DNA of 34,616 nt, taken from the NCBI GenBank assembly GCA_016875025.1, contig VGSH01000020.1, forward strand, positions 1-34,616, in the 5' to 3' direction. Origin of the DNA: Deltaproteobacteria bacterium. Its GTDB lineage: Bacteria; Desulfobacterota; WTBG01; CAIYCZ01; CAIRTM01. Below the pieces are notes generated by a model. It was not told the DNA's origin. It worked only from the letters and a program-made list of their open reading frames with translations, and made no database searches. Shown here piece after piece: positions 9,965 through 19,510 of the stretch. Positions within the stretch are counted from its first letter, which is position 1. Every line of letters begins with the position of its first letter. Both the position numbers and the translations under genes were made by a program.

Positions 9965-10438
9965 GTGCCTGCTATAAAGGGTGAGATTGAGATTCGCTTC
10001 TGGGGCGTGCGGGGATCAATGCCGGTGTGTTCGCCCGACGTGGTAGGATACGGCGGCTGCACCCCGTGTGTTGAAATCATTGCTGACAATGGCACCCATA
10101 TTGTCCTGGATGCCGGAACCGGCATCCAGGCGCTGGGCATGCATTACTTAAAAATTTTTAACTTTATTCGCTCGGCCGATGTGCTGATTCATGACGCGCA
10201 GTACACGCCTATGGAGTATTCCGCGAAAATCGGCTGGGGACATTGCAGCTTTACGACTGCGGTCAGGGCCGCCATCTACGGCCAGGTGAAACATCTGGTG
10301 CTGTTTCATCATGACCCTCTGCGCACCGATGCACAGATCAGGGAGATGCTCCAGTCGTGCGCGGCCATGGTGCGCGCCAGCGGTGCTGCCCTGACGGTCT
10401 CAGCCGCGTCGCAGACCGCTTCCCCTCTGCAGCTCTGA
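9965..10438 (+). CDS. MBL-fold metallohydrolase-like protein, internally shortened (lacks HxHxDH); likely GTG start
   Basis: [14 protein letters not shown]...[10 protein letters not shown]...[14 protein letters not shown] then directly [15 protein letters not shown]...GWGHCSF...LVLFHHDP. Confidence 0.75.
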   Translation: MPAIKGEIEIRFWGVRGSMPVCSPDVVGYGGCTPCVEIIADNGTHIVLDAGTGIQALGMHYLKIFNFIRSADVLIHDAQYTPMEYSAKIGWGHCSFTTAVRAAIYGQVKHLVLFHHDPLRTDAQIREMLQSCAAMVRASGAALTVSAASQTASPLQL

Positions 10439-10462
10439 AGAAATTCCGGCCTGTTACAAACT

Positions 10463-11104
10463 CTATTCCCGCCACCCGGCTGCTTTGAGACGTTCAATTG
10501 TCTCGTGCAGCAGCATTGCCGTAGCACCCCAGATATGATGGCCGTATAAGAGAAATCCCGGCACGCTGCGCTGTGTGCCGAGTATGTTTTTTTGCCGGTA
10601 TTCACGTGCACCGGGAGCGCATAGATGCGCGAGAGGTACCGTGTATATGGCGTCAACCTCGCGCGGGTCAGGAATGCATCCGGGAATGCCGGGGAGCCAT
10701 GCTACAAAGGGATCAATGCAGAAATCAGAGGCGATGATGTAGGTCGGTTCCAGCGGACCGACGATAATAAGGGAGTCAGGCTCAATGCCGATTTCCTCAC
10801 GGGTTTCCCGCAGGGCGCATGTGAGCGCATCCTCGCATTTTTCCCGGCGTCCGCCGGGGAAGGATATCTGGCCGGGGTGATGGCGCAGGTTATCGCGCCG
10901 TTTTATAAGAATGACATGCAGTCTGGCTGCATCTGAAAACAGTACTATTAAAACAGATCCTGTGCGGGCTGTGCCGGCAAGCCCGGCAGTCCGCTCGGGT
11001 ATGCGGCCGACGGGTGACATGACAATACGTGCACTGCGGGTATCGAAGTCCTTGAGCTGAACAGCGTTGCAGACAGTCTGCTGGCGGGTTGTGTCCTGGC
11101 TCAT
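10463..11104 (-). CDS. NUDIX hydrolase, CoA pyrophosphatase (NudL)-like
   Basis: Nudix box GGRREKCEDALTCALRETREEIGI preceded by HHPGQISFPGG. Confidence 0.9.
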   Translation of the reverse strand: MSQDTTRQQTVCNAVQLKDFDTRSARIVMSPVGRIPERTAGLAGTARTGSVLIVLFSDAARLHVILIKRRDNLRHHPGQISFPGGRREKCEDALTCALRETREEIGIEPDSLIIVGPLEPTYIIASDFCIDPFVAWLPGIPGCIPDPREVDAIYTVPLAHLCAPGAREYRQKNILGTQRSVPGFLLYGHHIWGATAMLLHETIERLKAAGWRE

Positions 11105-11180
11105 GGAGGATACGATGCTCTGTCAGTTTCCGGCGCGCTTCCGGCGGTTGCCGTTACGCGCTGATGCATGCGCAGCCTGA

Positions 11181-12017
11181 TTACAGGTTCAGTCCGCGAT
11201 AGGTTTTTTTCTGAAAACATATTTTGCGCCGGGCGCAGGTCCAGCGCTGCTTTTCAGCCAGAAGACGCATGAAGGCTGTGCCGTCATGGATGAGCGTTCC
11301 GCCGACCACATCTACGCCGCGCGCGAAAAGCGGGTCAGGCAAATAACCGGCTGTCGGGCCGACAACGGAAACAAACGCATCCGGGCGGCAGTGCTCAAGA
11401 ATTGTGTCAAGCGTGTTATTGTAGACGGTCGTGCTGGTGCACAGCACTTTGTTGCAACGCTTAAGCTCGGCGGTATCGAGTGTAACGTGAATGTGCGGAT
11501 AAAGCTTCCGGTAGCTGTCGTCAAGCTCGATAACGGTCAGCCTCGCGCCGCAGGCTTCGATCCGGTCTATCAGGGGTGAAAAAAAACCCACCATGCCGAT
11601 GTGGTCGGCCTCGGTTATGTCAAGCAACCCGAGAGAGTCGGTTGCCGTGTCGAGTTCAACACGGCCGGAGCGCATGACGTGGCTGCATATGGCATTCAGG
11701 GCGGCCATGGCAAGCATATGCTCAATCGGATCGTGGCTGCCGAAGCGGGCGGTTAGCTCGCCGGGTGAGCGCCCGGAGACAGCGTCCGGCCGCAGCAGTT
11801 CGTAGGAAGAGCGGCAGTGCTCCGGCAGCATAACGTAGCTGATGCCGACCGAATCGTCGCTCAGACGCAGGGCCATGAATTCAGAATCGTGCGGCTGCCT
11901 GTCTTTGAACAGCGGCGGCAGAAACAGTTCGGCGATGGCTGGCAGGGGAACCGAGGCTGCAATCGTTTCCGCCATGGCGCGAAAATCATCAATCAGGTTT
12001 GCGGGCGACATATGCAT
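11181..12017 (-). CDS. DUF364 / putative heavy-metal chelation domain protein
   Basis: FFSPLIDRIEACGARLTVIELD...VLCTSTTVYNNTLDTILEHCRPDAFVSVVGPTAGYLPDPLFARGVDVVGGT. Confidence 0.7.
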   Translation of the reverse strand: MHMSPANLIDDFRAMAETIAASVPLPAIAELFLPPLFKDRQPHDSEFMALRLSDDSVGISYVMLPEHCRSSYELLRPDAVSGRSPGELTARFGSHDPIEHMLAMAALNAICSHVMRSGRVELDTATDSLGLLDITEADHIGMVGFFSPLIDRIEACGARLTVIELDDSYRKLYPHIHVTLDTAELKRCNKVLCTSTTVYNNTLDTILEHCRPDAFVSVVGPTAGYLPDPLFARGVDVVGGTLIHDGTAFMRLLAEKQRWTCARRKICFQKKTYRGLNL

Positions 12018-12048
12018 GGCGTTGACCGGATGGCGCTCTCATGGCCGG

Positions 12049-12702
12049 TTATGCATGGCGGGTGAGACAGTTTTCAAGAGTCTCGCGGCCGGAGCGAAAC
12101 TGGTTAACCGGAAAGACAGGATCAGGATAGCCGACGGCGATAAACAGGGCCGGCAGAATGTCATCGGGCAGGCTCAGGGCTGCTTTAACCGCGTCGGCGT
12201 ACATGAGGGTAAGGGCGACGGCACAGGTCCCAAGACCGCGCGCATGGGCCGAAAGCATCAGGTTCTGCGCGGCCATGCCGATATCCATGTAGCGTACCGG
12301 CGGCATGTGCGCGTGCATGGTTAGCAGCACCACGGCCGGCGCATCGTAAAAGCGGAAGCTGCCGCTTTCAATGAAGGCGGCGTTGCCGTCTCCCAGCTGG
12401 GCGATAAAGGGTCGTATGCCGCGAAAAAGCTGTTTTGTTCGTTCGACATATTGCGGCGGGATGGTTTTGCCTTTTGAAGGATCATAGCCCCTGCGCTCTT
12501 CCCGGTGGGCTTGCCTAACGCACTCGACGAGGTGTTGCAGCGCCCGGCCTTCGATGATGTGAAAATGCCAGGGTTGCTGGTTCGAAGCAGACGGCGCCCA
12601 GAGAGCGTCAGTGAGTATGACGTTCAGTACGTCGGCCGGCACCGGGCGGGGTAGAAATCCGCGGCAGGTTTTGCGCTCTCGCAGGCAAACAAGTGCGTCC
12701 AT
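12049..12702 (-). CDS. nitroreductase family protein
   Basis: RKTCRGFLPRPVPADVLNVILTDALWAPSASNQQPWHFHIIEG; GMAAQNLMLSAHARGLGTC. Confidence 0.9.
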   Translation of the reverse strand: MDALVCLRERKTCRGFLPRPVPADVLNVILTDALWAPSASNQQPWHFHIIEGRALQHLVECVRQAHREERRGYDPSKGKTIPPQYVERTKQLFRGIRPFIAQLGDGNAAFIESGSFRFYDAPAVVLLTMHAHMPPVRYMDIGMAAQNLMLSAHARGLGTCAVALTLMYADAVKAALSLPDDILPALFIAVGYPDPVFPVNQFRSGRETLENCLTRHA

Positions 12703-12716
12703 GCAATGTGTCTTTC

Positions 12717-12998
12717 TTATTGGCGTGGCACGTTTTCCGAGAGGTTCTCAACAAGTTTTGTGTAGCAGTCTTCAACCTCCTGCAGGCGTTTTTCGGCGTT
12801 GCTGAGGAATACGCCGATCTGCCCGATTTCATCCCTGAGCTGCTCAAAGGATGTTGCCTGATCCTGCGCGCGCAGTGAAAAATCCTTTATTTTATTGACC
12901 AGCATCTGGGCCGAGGCCGCGAAAAACTGGCATTCCTCGTAGTCGGTCACAATAATCGCGGTAAGACGCTCGCGTGCCTGCCGGGTCAGTACTGCCAT
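12717..12998 (-). CDS. hypothetical helical/coiled-coil protein, 93 aa
   Basis: Intact ORF immediately upstream of the nitroreductase gene, same strand. Confidence 0.55.
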   Translation of the reverse strand: MAVLTRQARERLTAIIVTDYEECQFFAASAQMLVNKIKDFSLRAQDQATSFEQLRDEIGQIGVFLSNAEKRLQEVEDCYTKLVENLSENVPRQ

Positions 12999-13188
12999 GG
13001 GGGAGCCTTTCGCCGTATTATCCCTGGTTGCGTCCCTGTTGTGGCGCAGGGGGTGCTGAGGAATTGCTTGAAAAAAACAGGCTTATACAATATAACGATT
13101 ATACGTGTTCCGCAAGGCTATTTTTTTTCCTGCCGGGGCAGTGCATATGCCTGTATCCATTTGGTTTCCAATGTGAAAGTTGGTTTTT

Positions 13189-14442
13189 ATGGAATGTATC
13201 GTGATTAACGGCGGCCGGGCCCTGCAGGGCCGGGTTGCTGCCAGCGGCGCTAAAAATTCAGCCCTTGCGATTATGGCTGCGACGCTGCTTGGCAGCGGTG
13301 AGCACCGTATCAGCGGGGTTCCGGATCTGCGTGACATCAGCACCATGAAACGCCTGCTTGAACATCTGGGCGTGCGCATCACGGGGTCGGCTGATCTCAG
13401 GCTTGATGCAACGCATATTGATATCGTTGATGCGCCCTATGAGCTGGTCAGGACAATGCGCGCGTCGTTTCTGGTGCTTGGTCCCCTGCTGGCCAGGTTC
13501 GGCAACGCGCGTGTTTCACTCCCCGGCGGGTGCGCCATCGGGCTGCGACCGGTTGATATTCATATCAAGGCGCTTGAGGCCATGGGCGCCCGCATCAGTA
13601 TTGAGAGCGGTTACGTGAACGCTGTCTGTGAGCGCATGCGCGGAGCACGTATTCTTTTTGACATGCCCACGGTCGGCGGTACCGAGAATGTCATGATGGC
13701 CGCCTGCCTGGCCGACGGGGTGACCGTGATCGAAAATGCGGCCCGGGAACCTGAAATCACTGATCTGGCCGTGGCCCTGCGCTCGGCCGGGGCCCGCATA
13801 TCCGGTGACGGAACCGGCACCATTACGATTGAAGGCGTCCGGGAGCTTGCGCCGATCGTGCATACGGTGATGCCTGACCGGATCGAGGCCGGAACCCTTT
13901 TGATCGCCGGCGCTATCACAGTAGGGGACGTGACGGTTGAGAACTGTCCCGTTGCCTACATGGGCGCAACGCTTGAAAAGCTGCGCGATATCGGCTGTGT
14001 TGTTGATGAATCGGAGAACTGCGTACGCATACGTGCTGACAGGGGCCTGAAGCCGGTCGAGGTCACCACGAGTCCCTATCCCGGCTTTCCGACCGACATG
14101 CAGGCCCAGCTCATGTCGCTTTTGACCCTTGCAGGCGGCACCTCGCTGATCCGCGAGACGATTTTTGAAAATCGTTTTATTCATGTCGCCGAGCTTGACC
14201 GCATGGGCGCCCATATCCGGGTTGAGCGTGACTGTGCGGTTATAACCGGGGTTGAGCAGCTAGAAGGCGCCCGCGTCATGGCATCTGATCTGCGCGCCAG
14301 CGCATGCCTGATCCTTGCCGGGCTGGCTGCGCACGGTACAACCGTTGTTTCGCGCATTTATCATCTTGACCGCGGCTATGAGGCCCTGGAGGAAAAACTT
14401 CGCCGTCTCGGCGCTGACATACGTCGTGAGAAGGAAACATAA
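13189..14442 (+). CDS. murA: UDP-N-acetylglucosamine 1-carboxyvinyltransferase
   Basis: INGGRALQGRVAASGAKNSALAIMAATLL; LPGGCAIGLRPVDIHIKALEAMGA; YPGFPTDMQAQ. Confidence 0.95.
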   Translation: MECIVINGGRALQGRVAASGAKNSALAIMAATLLGSGEHRISGVPDLRDISTMKRLLEHLGVRITGSADLRLDATHIDIVDAPYELVRTMRASFLVLGPLLARFGNARVSLPGGCAIGLRPVDIHIKALEAMGARISIESGYVNAVCERMRGARILFDMPTVGGTENVMMAACLADGVTVIENAAREPEITDLAVALRSAGARISGDGTGTITIEGVRELAPIVHTVMPDRIEAGTLLIAGAITVGDVTVENCPVAYMGATLEKLRDIGCVVDESENCVRIRADRGLKPVEVTTSPYPGFPTDMQAQLMSLLTLAGGTSLIRETIFENRFIHVAELDRMGAHIRVERDCAVITGVEQLEGARVMASDLRASACLILAGLAAHGTTVVSRIYHLDRGYEALEEKLRRLGADIRREKET

Positions 14443-14475
14443 ACGGGCACAGCCCTTTTCGACAGGTACCCCATC

Positions 14476-15756
14476 ATGCGTATGCTTCGATCCACAGACA
14501 AAGGTTTTGCTGCTGAATTCAGCGCGCTGCGCGCACGCGCGAGTCTGCCGACGCAGGAGGCGGAGCAGGCTGTCAGGAGCATTATCTATGAGGTCAGAAC
14601 AGGCGGGGATGCGGCCCTGCGGAGCCTGACACGCCGGTTTGACGGGCATGAAATTCTTGCGGTCGATCCGTCAGACATTAAGTCCGCCCGCAAACGGGTT
14701 GACCCAAAGGTATTTAAATCCCTGCAGCTGGCATTTAAACGCATTGAGTCTTTTCACCGCCGCCAGTTGAGCAATTCATGGATCACCACTGAAAGTGATG
14801 GGGAAATACTCGGGCAGCTTGTGCGCCCGCTGGAGCGCGTCGGCATCTATGTCCCGGGCGGCAAGGCCCTGTACCCGTCATCGGTTTTGATGAACGCAAT
14901 TCCGGCAAAGGTTGCCGGTGTTTCAGAAATCATCATGGTCAGCCCGGCCGGGCCTGACGGCCTGCATCCGCTCGTGCTCGCAGCCGCGGACCTGTGCGGC
15001 ATCAGCCGGATTTTCCAGATCGGCGGCGCTCAGGCGGTTGCCGCCCTGGCCTACGGGACTGAGTCCGTGCCGCGGGTCGACAAGATCACCGGTCCCGGCA
15101 ACATCTACGTTGCGCTTGCCAAAAAGCTTGTATACGGCGATGTCGACATCGACATGATCGCCGGCCCGAGCGAGATTTTGATAGTCGCCGACGGCAGCGG
15201 AGAACCGGCCTGGGTCGCGGCCGACCTGCTTTCGCAGGCTGAGCATGATGAGATGGCGTCCTCCGTTCTGATCACAACCGATGAGCCGTTCGCCGCCCGT
15301 GTTTTTGATGAGCTGCAGGCCCGCCTGGCGCAGCTTCCGCGCGAGACGATTGCGCGCACATCGATCGATGGACACGGCGCGATCATCATCGCGCCTGATC
15401 TCGCCCAGGCCGTGAACCTGGCCAACGAGATGGCCCCGGAACATCTGGAGCTGTTTGTTGAGCGCCCCTGGGATCTGGTCGGGCAGATCAGGAATGCCGG
15501 CGCGGTTTTTATGGGCCATCATACGCCCGAGCCTCTGGGCGATTACCTGGCCGGGCCCAATCATGTCCTGCCGACCGCAGGCAGCGCGCGGTTTTATTCA
15601 GCCCTGTCCGTGGATGATTTTATTAAAAAGATCAGCCTGCTGTGCTTTACGCCATCTGCGCTTGATGCGCTCGGAGATGATGCTGTCCGCCTTGCCGCCT
15701 GCGAGAACCTGGATGCGCATGCCGGCAGTGTTGCCGTGCGCCTTATTCGGAAGTAG
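14476..15756 (+). CDS. hisD: histidinol dehydrogenase
   Basis: RVGIYVPGGKALYPSSVLMNAIPAKVAGV; KITGPGNIYVALAKKLVYG; DMIAGPSEILIVAD; AEHDEMASS. Confidence 0.96.
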   Translation: MRMLRSTDKGFAAEFSALRARASLPTQEAEQAVRSIIYEVRTGGDAALRSLTRRFDGHEILAVDPSDIKSARKRVDPKVFKSLQLAFKRIESFHRRQLSNSWITTESDGEILGQLVRPLERVGIYVPGGKALYPSSVLMNAIPAKVAGVSEIIMVSPAGPDGLHPLVLAAADLCGISRIFQIGGAQAVAALAYGTESVPRVDKITGPGNIYVALAKKLVYGDVDIDMIAGPSEILIVADGSGEPAWVAADLLSQAEHDEMASSVLITTDEPFAARVFDELQARLAQLPRETIARTSIDGHGAIIIAPDLAQAVNLANEMAPEHLELFVERPWDLVGQIRNAGAVFMGHHTPEPLGDYLAGPNHVLPTAGSARFYSALSVDDFIKKISLLCFTPSALDALGDDAVRLAACENLDAHAGSVAVRLIRK

Positions 15757-15760
15757 CTCA

Positions 15761-17194
15761 ATGCAGTCTTTCAGTGCCCTCCGGCTGCATCCGATCGTTC
15801 ACACTGTATCCCGGATTACGCAGGAAGCGCGCGCTGCGGTGTATCTTGTCGGTGGTGCGGTGCGGGATGCTCTTTCCGGTATCGGGCGAGCACATGATTT
15901 TGATTTTGCGCTCTTCGACGGCTTTGACGGCCTGGTCGCGGCTTTTGCGCGCTCTGTGCGCGGCAAGGTCATTCCCTGGGACGTTGACCAGCAGCGTGTC
16001 GTGTTCCGGCAGGGCGGCTCACGGATCACGGCTGATTTTTCCCGCATGAACCAGACCGACATTATTTTTGATCTTCAGCAGCGCGATTTCACGGTCAATG
16101 CCATGGCCCTTGCGCTGCATGAGCCCGGCACCTGCCTGATCGATCCCCTTGGCGGCCAGGCCGATCTCGATGCCCGGTGCCTGCGCATGTGTTCGAAGCA
16201 GGCCTTTGAAGCCGATCCCCTGCGCATGCTGCGTGCCTTCAGGTTGGCGCGGCAGCTGTCCTGCGTGATTGAACCCCTGACGCTTGCCAGCATTCACCGC
16301 AACAGCGCCCTGATTGTGCACAGCGCCCGCGAGCGCGTCAAGCGCGAGCTGTTCGCGATTTTGCATGCCCCAGAACGGGAAGCATCCCTGCGCGCTCTTT
16401 TTGATACGGGCCTGCTTGCTCAGCTGCTGCCTGATATTGCTGTGATTGAGGGTGTGCAGCAGAGCGCTCCCCATGAGCACACGCTTTTTGAACATAGCCT
16501 GCGCACGGCCGGGTTCCTGGATGAGGCGCTGCGGATAACGCAGTCGTGTTGCAGCGATCTGCAGGCACAGTCTGACGAGTATTTGAATCAGAGCCTTGAA
16601 GAAGGCGTGACTATGATGTCTCTGTTGTGCTTTGCGGCCCTGCTGCATGATATCGGCAAACCTGAGTGTGCCAGCGAGCAGGCCGGCAGGATTCATTTCT
16701 ACGGGCATGAGAGATCCGGCGCTCGCATTATCCGCGGAATGGCGCGCTCTGTCGGATTGGGGCGCAAAGCGCAGTCTGTACTTGCCGTCCTGGTTGAGCA
16801 GCATATGCGAATCCTGCACATGTCTTTGCTTGAGAGTGTGAGTGAGCGCGCCAAGGCTCGCTTTGTGCGCGATTGCGGTCCGGCCGCGGTCGGCGCGTGC
16901 CTGCTCGCGATCGCCGACAGCCTGGCGACCGGCTCCGGGCCTGAGTATCGGGATTCCAGTCGGCGCGTGCGCGATATTGCAGCGGATCTGTGCGCCCGTA
17001 TTCTTGCAACCAGTGATCTGCAGGAGACTGCGCCGCTGCTCACAGGTGCCGATGTTATGGATGCCCTGCAGTCCGGGCAGGGCCCGCAGGTGGGCCGCAT
17101 TCTCAAACAGGCGGCCCGGCTTGAGCGCAATGGAACTCTTCATGACCGGGAAGGCGCCTTGGCATGGCTGCGCAGTCAAAGACCTACCGATTAA
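15761..17194 (+). CDS. CCA tRNA nucleotidyltransferase / poly(A) polymerase family with HD domain; start reassigned from 15455 to ATG 15761
   Basis: VYLVGGAVRDALSGIGRAHDFDFALF, RDFTVNAMAL, DPLRMLRAFRLA, HDIGKPE. Confidence 0.88.
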   Translation: MQSFSALRLHPIVHTVSRITQEARAAVYLVGGAVRDALSGIGRAHDFDFALFDGFDGLVAAFARSVRGKVIPWDVDQQRVVFRQGGSRITADFSRMNQTDIIFDLQQRDFTVNAMALALHEPGTCLIDPLGGQADLDARCLRMCSKQAFEADPLRMLRAFRLARQLSCVIEPLTLASIHRNSALIVHSARERVKRELFAILHAPEREASLRALFDTGLLAQLLPDIAVIEGVQQSAPHEHTLFEHSLRTAGFLDEALRITQSCCSDLQAQSDEYLNQSLEEGVTMMSLLCFAALLHDIGKPECASEQAGRIHFYGHERSGARIIRGMARSVGLGRKAQSVLAVLVEQHMRILHMSLLESVSERAKARFVRDCGPAAVGACLLAIADSLATGSGPEYRDSSRRVRDIAADLCARILATSDLQETAPLLTGADVMDALQSGQGPQVGRILKQAARLERNGTLHDREGALAWLRSQRPTD

Positions 17195-18756
17195 AATTTA
17201 CAGGCTTGCGCCTGGGCGAGACGGGCACGATAGCGCTGCGTGAGGCGCTGGCACAGGCGCTCGGCGTTGCCACAGAGCGTATCGAATCCGTGCGCATCCT
17301 GCGTCGTTCGCTTGACGCGCGCCAGCGCACGTTGTGCTATGAGTACAGCCTTGCCGCAGACATCTGTCTTACTGCTGAAGAGTTCGAGCGCATAAGCTCG
17401 GACAGCCGGTTCAGCCTGTATCAGGAAGAGCCCATGCCTGTTGGTCCACGACTGAGTCTCAAGCAGCGCCCGGTTGTGGTCGGCTGCGGCCCGGCCGGGC
17501 TTTTTGCTGCTCTGGCCCTGGCTGAGCGGGGGTGCCCACCACTGGTGATCGAGCGCGGGGAGCGCATTTCCGGGCGCGTTGCAGCAGTGCAGGCGTTCTG
17601 GAAGCACGGTGAGCTTAATCCCGAATCAAACGTGGTGTTCGGCGAAGGCGGAGCCGGAACCTTTTCTGACGGCAAGCTGACTGCCCGCGGCTCCTCTCCG
17701 TTTAAACAACGCGTGCTGGAGGAATTGGTCGCCTGCGGGGCTGACAGTGATATTCTTTTTGATACCCGTGCGCATGTAGGCACCGACCGCTTACGCCGGG
17801 TTATTCCGGCTCTGGTCGAGCGTTTGCAACAGCGGGGTGTTGAGTTCCGGTTTGGCAGGCGCCTTGATGATATCGTGATCGAGCAGGGCAGGGTTCGCAG
17901 TGTACATATTGCCGGGGAGATGCTTGAAACCGGACTTGTTGTCCTGGCAGTCGGGCACAGCGCACGCGACACTGTGCGCATGCTTGCGGGGCGGGGTATG
18001 CGCATTGAGCCCAAGGGCTTTGCGGTGGGCGCGCGCATCGAGCATCCGCAGGACCTGATCGATTGCGCGATGCGCCGCGACGGGAGCGCGCGCAGCGCAT
18101 ACGGCCCGGCAGACTATGCCCTGAAGCATCAGGACACTGTCTCCGGCCGGGGAGTGTACAGTTTTTGCATGTGCCCCGGAGGTCTCGTGATCGGCTGCTC
18201 CTCGCAGCCGGAAACACTGTGCGTTAACGGCATGAGTTTTTCAAAGCGCTCTGGCAGCCGGGCCAACGCGGCCATAGTGGTCACGGTTGCGCCGGATGAT
18301 TTCAACTCAAACGATGCGCTCGGCGGCATTGCCTTTCAGGAACACATAGAGCGCCTTGCATATGCCGCAGGAGGCATACCGTACTATGCGCCGGCACAGT
18401 GCGTGGCTGATTTTGTGCGCGGCTGCGCCTCAATCGACCTGCCGTGCGAACATATTACTTATACACCCGGTGTTACCCCTGCTGATCTGGCCTCTTTGCT
18501 GCCCGTGTTTATTGTCGATCCGTTGCGGCGGGCGCTTGCCGCGTTTGATAAAAAAATACCCGGTTTTATCGAGCAGGGTATTCTGATTGGCTTTGAAACA
18601 CGCACCTCATCACCGGTGCGCATGCTGCGCGATCCGGATACGTTCCAGGCTGCAGGCATTGCCGGCCTGGTGCCGGTCGGCGAAGGGGCAGGCTATTCAG
18701 GCGGAATTGTTTCAAGCGCAGTTGACGGGCTCAGGGCAGGGTGGCGCGTGGGGTGA
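17164..18756 (+). CDS. COG2509-like FAD-dependent oxidoreductase
   Basis: VVVGCGPAGLFAALALAERGCPPLVIERG; NPESNVVFGEGGAGTFSDGKLTAR; overlaps the preceding gene by 31 bp. Confidence 0.88.
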   Translation: MAAQSKTYRLKFTGLRLGETGTIALREALAQALGVATERIESVRILRRSLDARQRTLCYEYSLAADICLTAEEFERISSDSRFSLYQEEPMPVGPRLSLKQRPVVVGCGPAGLFAALALAERGCPPLVIERGERISGRVAAVQAFWKHGELNPESNVVFGEGGAGTFSDGKLTARGSSPFKQRVLEELVACGADSDILFDTRAHVGTDRLRRVIPALVERLQQRGVEFRFGRRLDDIVIEQGRVRSVHIAGEMLETGLVVLAVGHSARDTVRMLAGRGMRIEPKGFAVGARIEHPQDLIDCAMRRDGSARSAYGPADYALKHQDTVSGRGVYSFCMCPGGLVIGCSSQPETLCVNGMSFSKRSGSRANAAIVVTVAPDDFNSNDALGGIAFQEHIERLAYAAGGIPYYAPAQCVADFVRGCASIDLPCEHITYTPGVTPADLASLLPVFIVDPLRRALAAFDKKIPGFIEQGILIGFETRTSSPVRMLRDPDTFQAAGIAGLVPVGEGAGYSGGIVSSAVDGLRAGWRVG

Positions 18757-18761
18757 CAACC

Positions 18762-18787
18762 GTAGGTTGCTTAGCGAAGCGTAACCC
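18762..18787. repeat. small stem-loop repeat-like sequence GTAGGTTGCTTAGCGAAGCGTAACCC
   Basis: Imperfect inverted repeat just downstream of the oxidoreductase stop. Confidence 0.4.
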
Positions 18788-18836
18788 GATATATCTACAT
18801 CTGTGCCTTTCCGATACAAGAGCTGTTACTCCTTGC

Positions 18837-18881
18837 TTGACAAAATGGTTTAACAGTCTATAATACATACCGACTGGTCGG
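18837..18881 (+). promoter_or_regulatory. sigma70-like promoter (TTGACA-16-TATAAT) plus palindromic operator CCGACTGGTCGG before tetR
   Basis: -35 18837-18842, -10 18859-18864, palindrome 18870-18881, tetR ATG at 18900. Confidence 0.75.
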
Positions 18882-18899
18882 ACTTTCTTTGGTGCAACT

Positions 18900-19499
18900 A
18901 TGGCTGTGAACAAGGCGCCGGAACAGCGGCGCGAAGAGATATTTGAGGCTGCGCTGAGCTGTTTTAACAGCAATGGCTATCATCAGACAACCATTGATGA
19001 GATCGCCGCACAGGCCGGCATTTCAAAAGGCGGCATTTACCATCATTTCAGCTCCAAAAAAGAGCTTGTGATTGAGCTGTTCAGGAACCGTGTTAACCGG
19101 TATTTTGAATACCTGACCGAACAGGTTCGCGGCGCTGCCGACGCTGCCCAGGGCTTGAACGTGCTGGTTGAAAAATCAGTTGAAATTTTCCAGGAACACG
19201 AGCCGGTTTTGCGTTTTTGCCTCGATTTTGTTGCCATGAGTTCACGGGAGCCCGAATTTCGTGCGGAAGTAGCGGCCATGTATCGCCACAGGGTGGCAAC
19301 GGTTTCCGCGCTGATACAGGAGGGAATAAGAACGGGTATCTTTAAGCAGGTTGATTCCGAAGGTGTCGGGCGCGCCCTGTATTTTTTGTCGATGGGATTT
19401 TTCCTGAGTTATTTCACCGTTCCGCTGGATTTTGATCCGCAGGAACAGCACAGGCTTAATTTGAAAACCATTATGGACGGGCTTATTAAGAACCAGTAA
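18900..19499 (+). CDS. TetR/AcrR family transcriptional regulator
   Basis: RREEIFEAALSCFNSNGYHQTTIDEIAAQAGISKGGIYHHFSSKKELVIELF. Confidence 0.95.
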   Translation: MAVNKAPEQRREEIFEAALSCFNSNGYHQTTIDEIAAQAGISKGGIYHHFSSKKELVIELFRNRVNRYFEYLTEQVRGAADAAQGLNVLVEKSVEIFQEHEPVLRFCLDFVAMSSREPEFRAEVAAMYRHRVATVSALIQEGIRTGIFKQVDSEGVGRALYFLSMGFFLSYFTVPLDFDPQEQHRLNLKTIMDGLIKNQ

Positions 19500-19510
19500 A
19501 GGAGTATGCG

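Noticed and set aside
16019-17179. 386-aa minus-strand ORF
   Set aside because: Antisense to the CCA-adding-type gene; no recognisable domain; GC-rich shadow ORF
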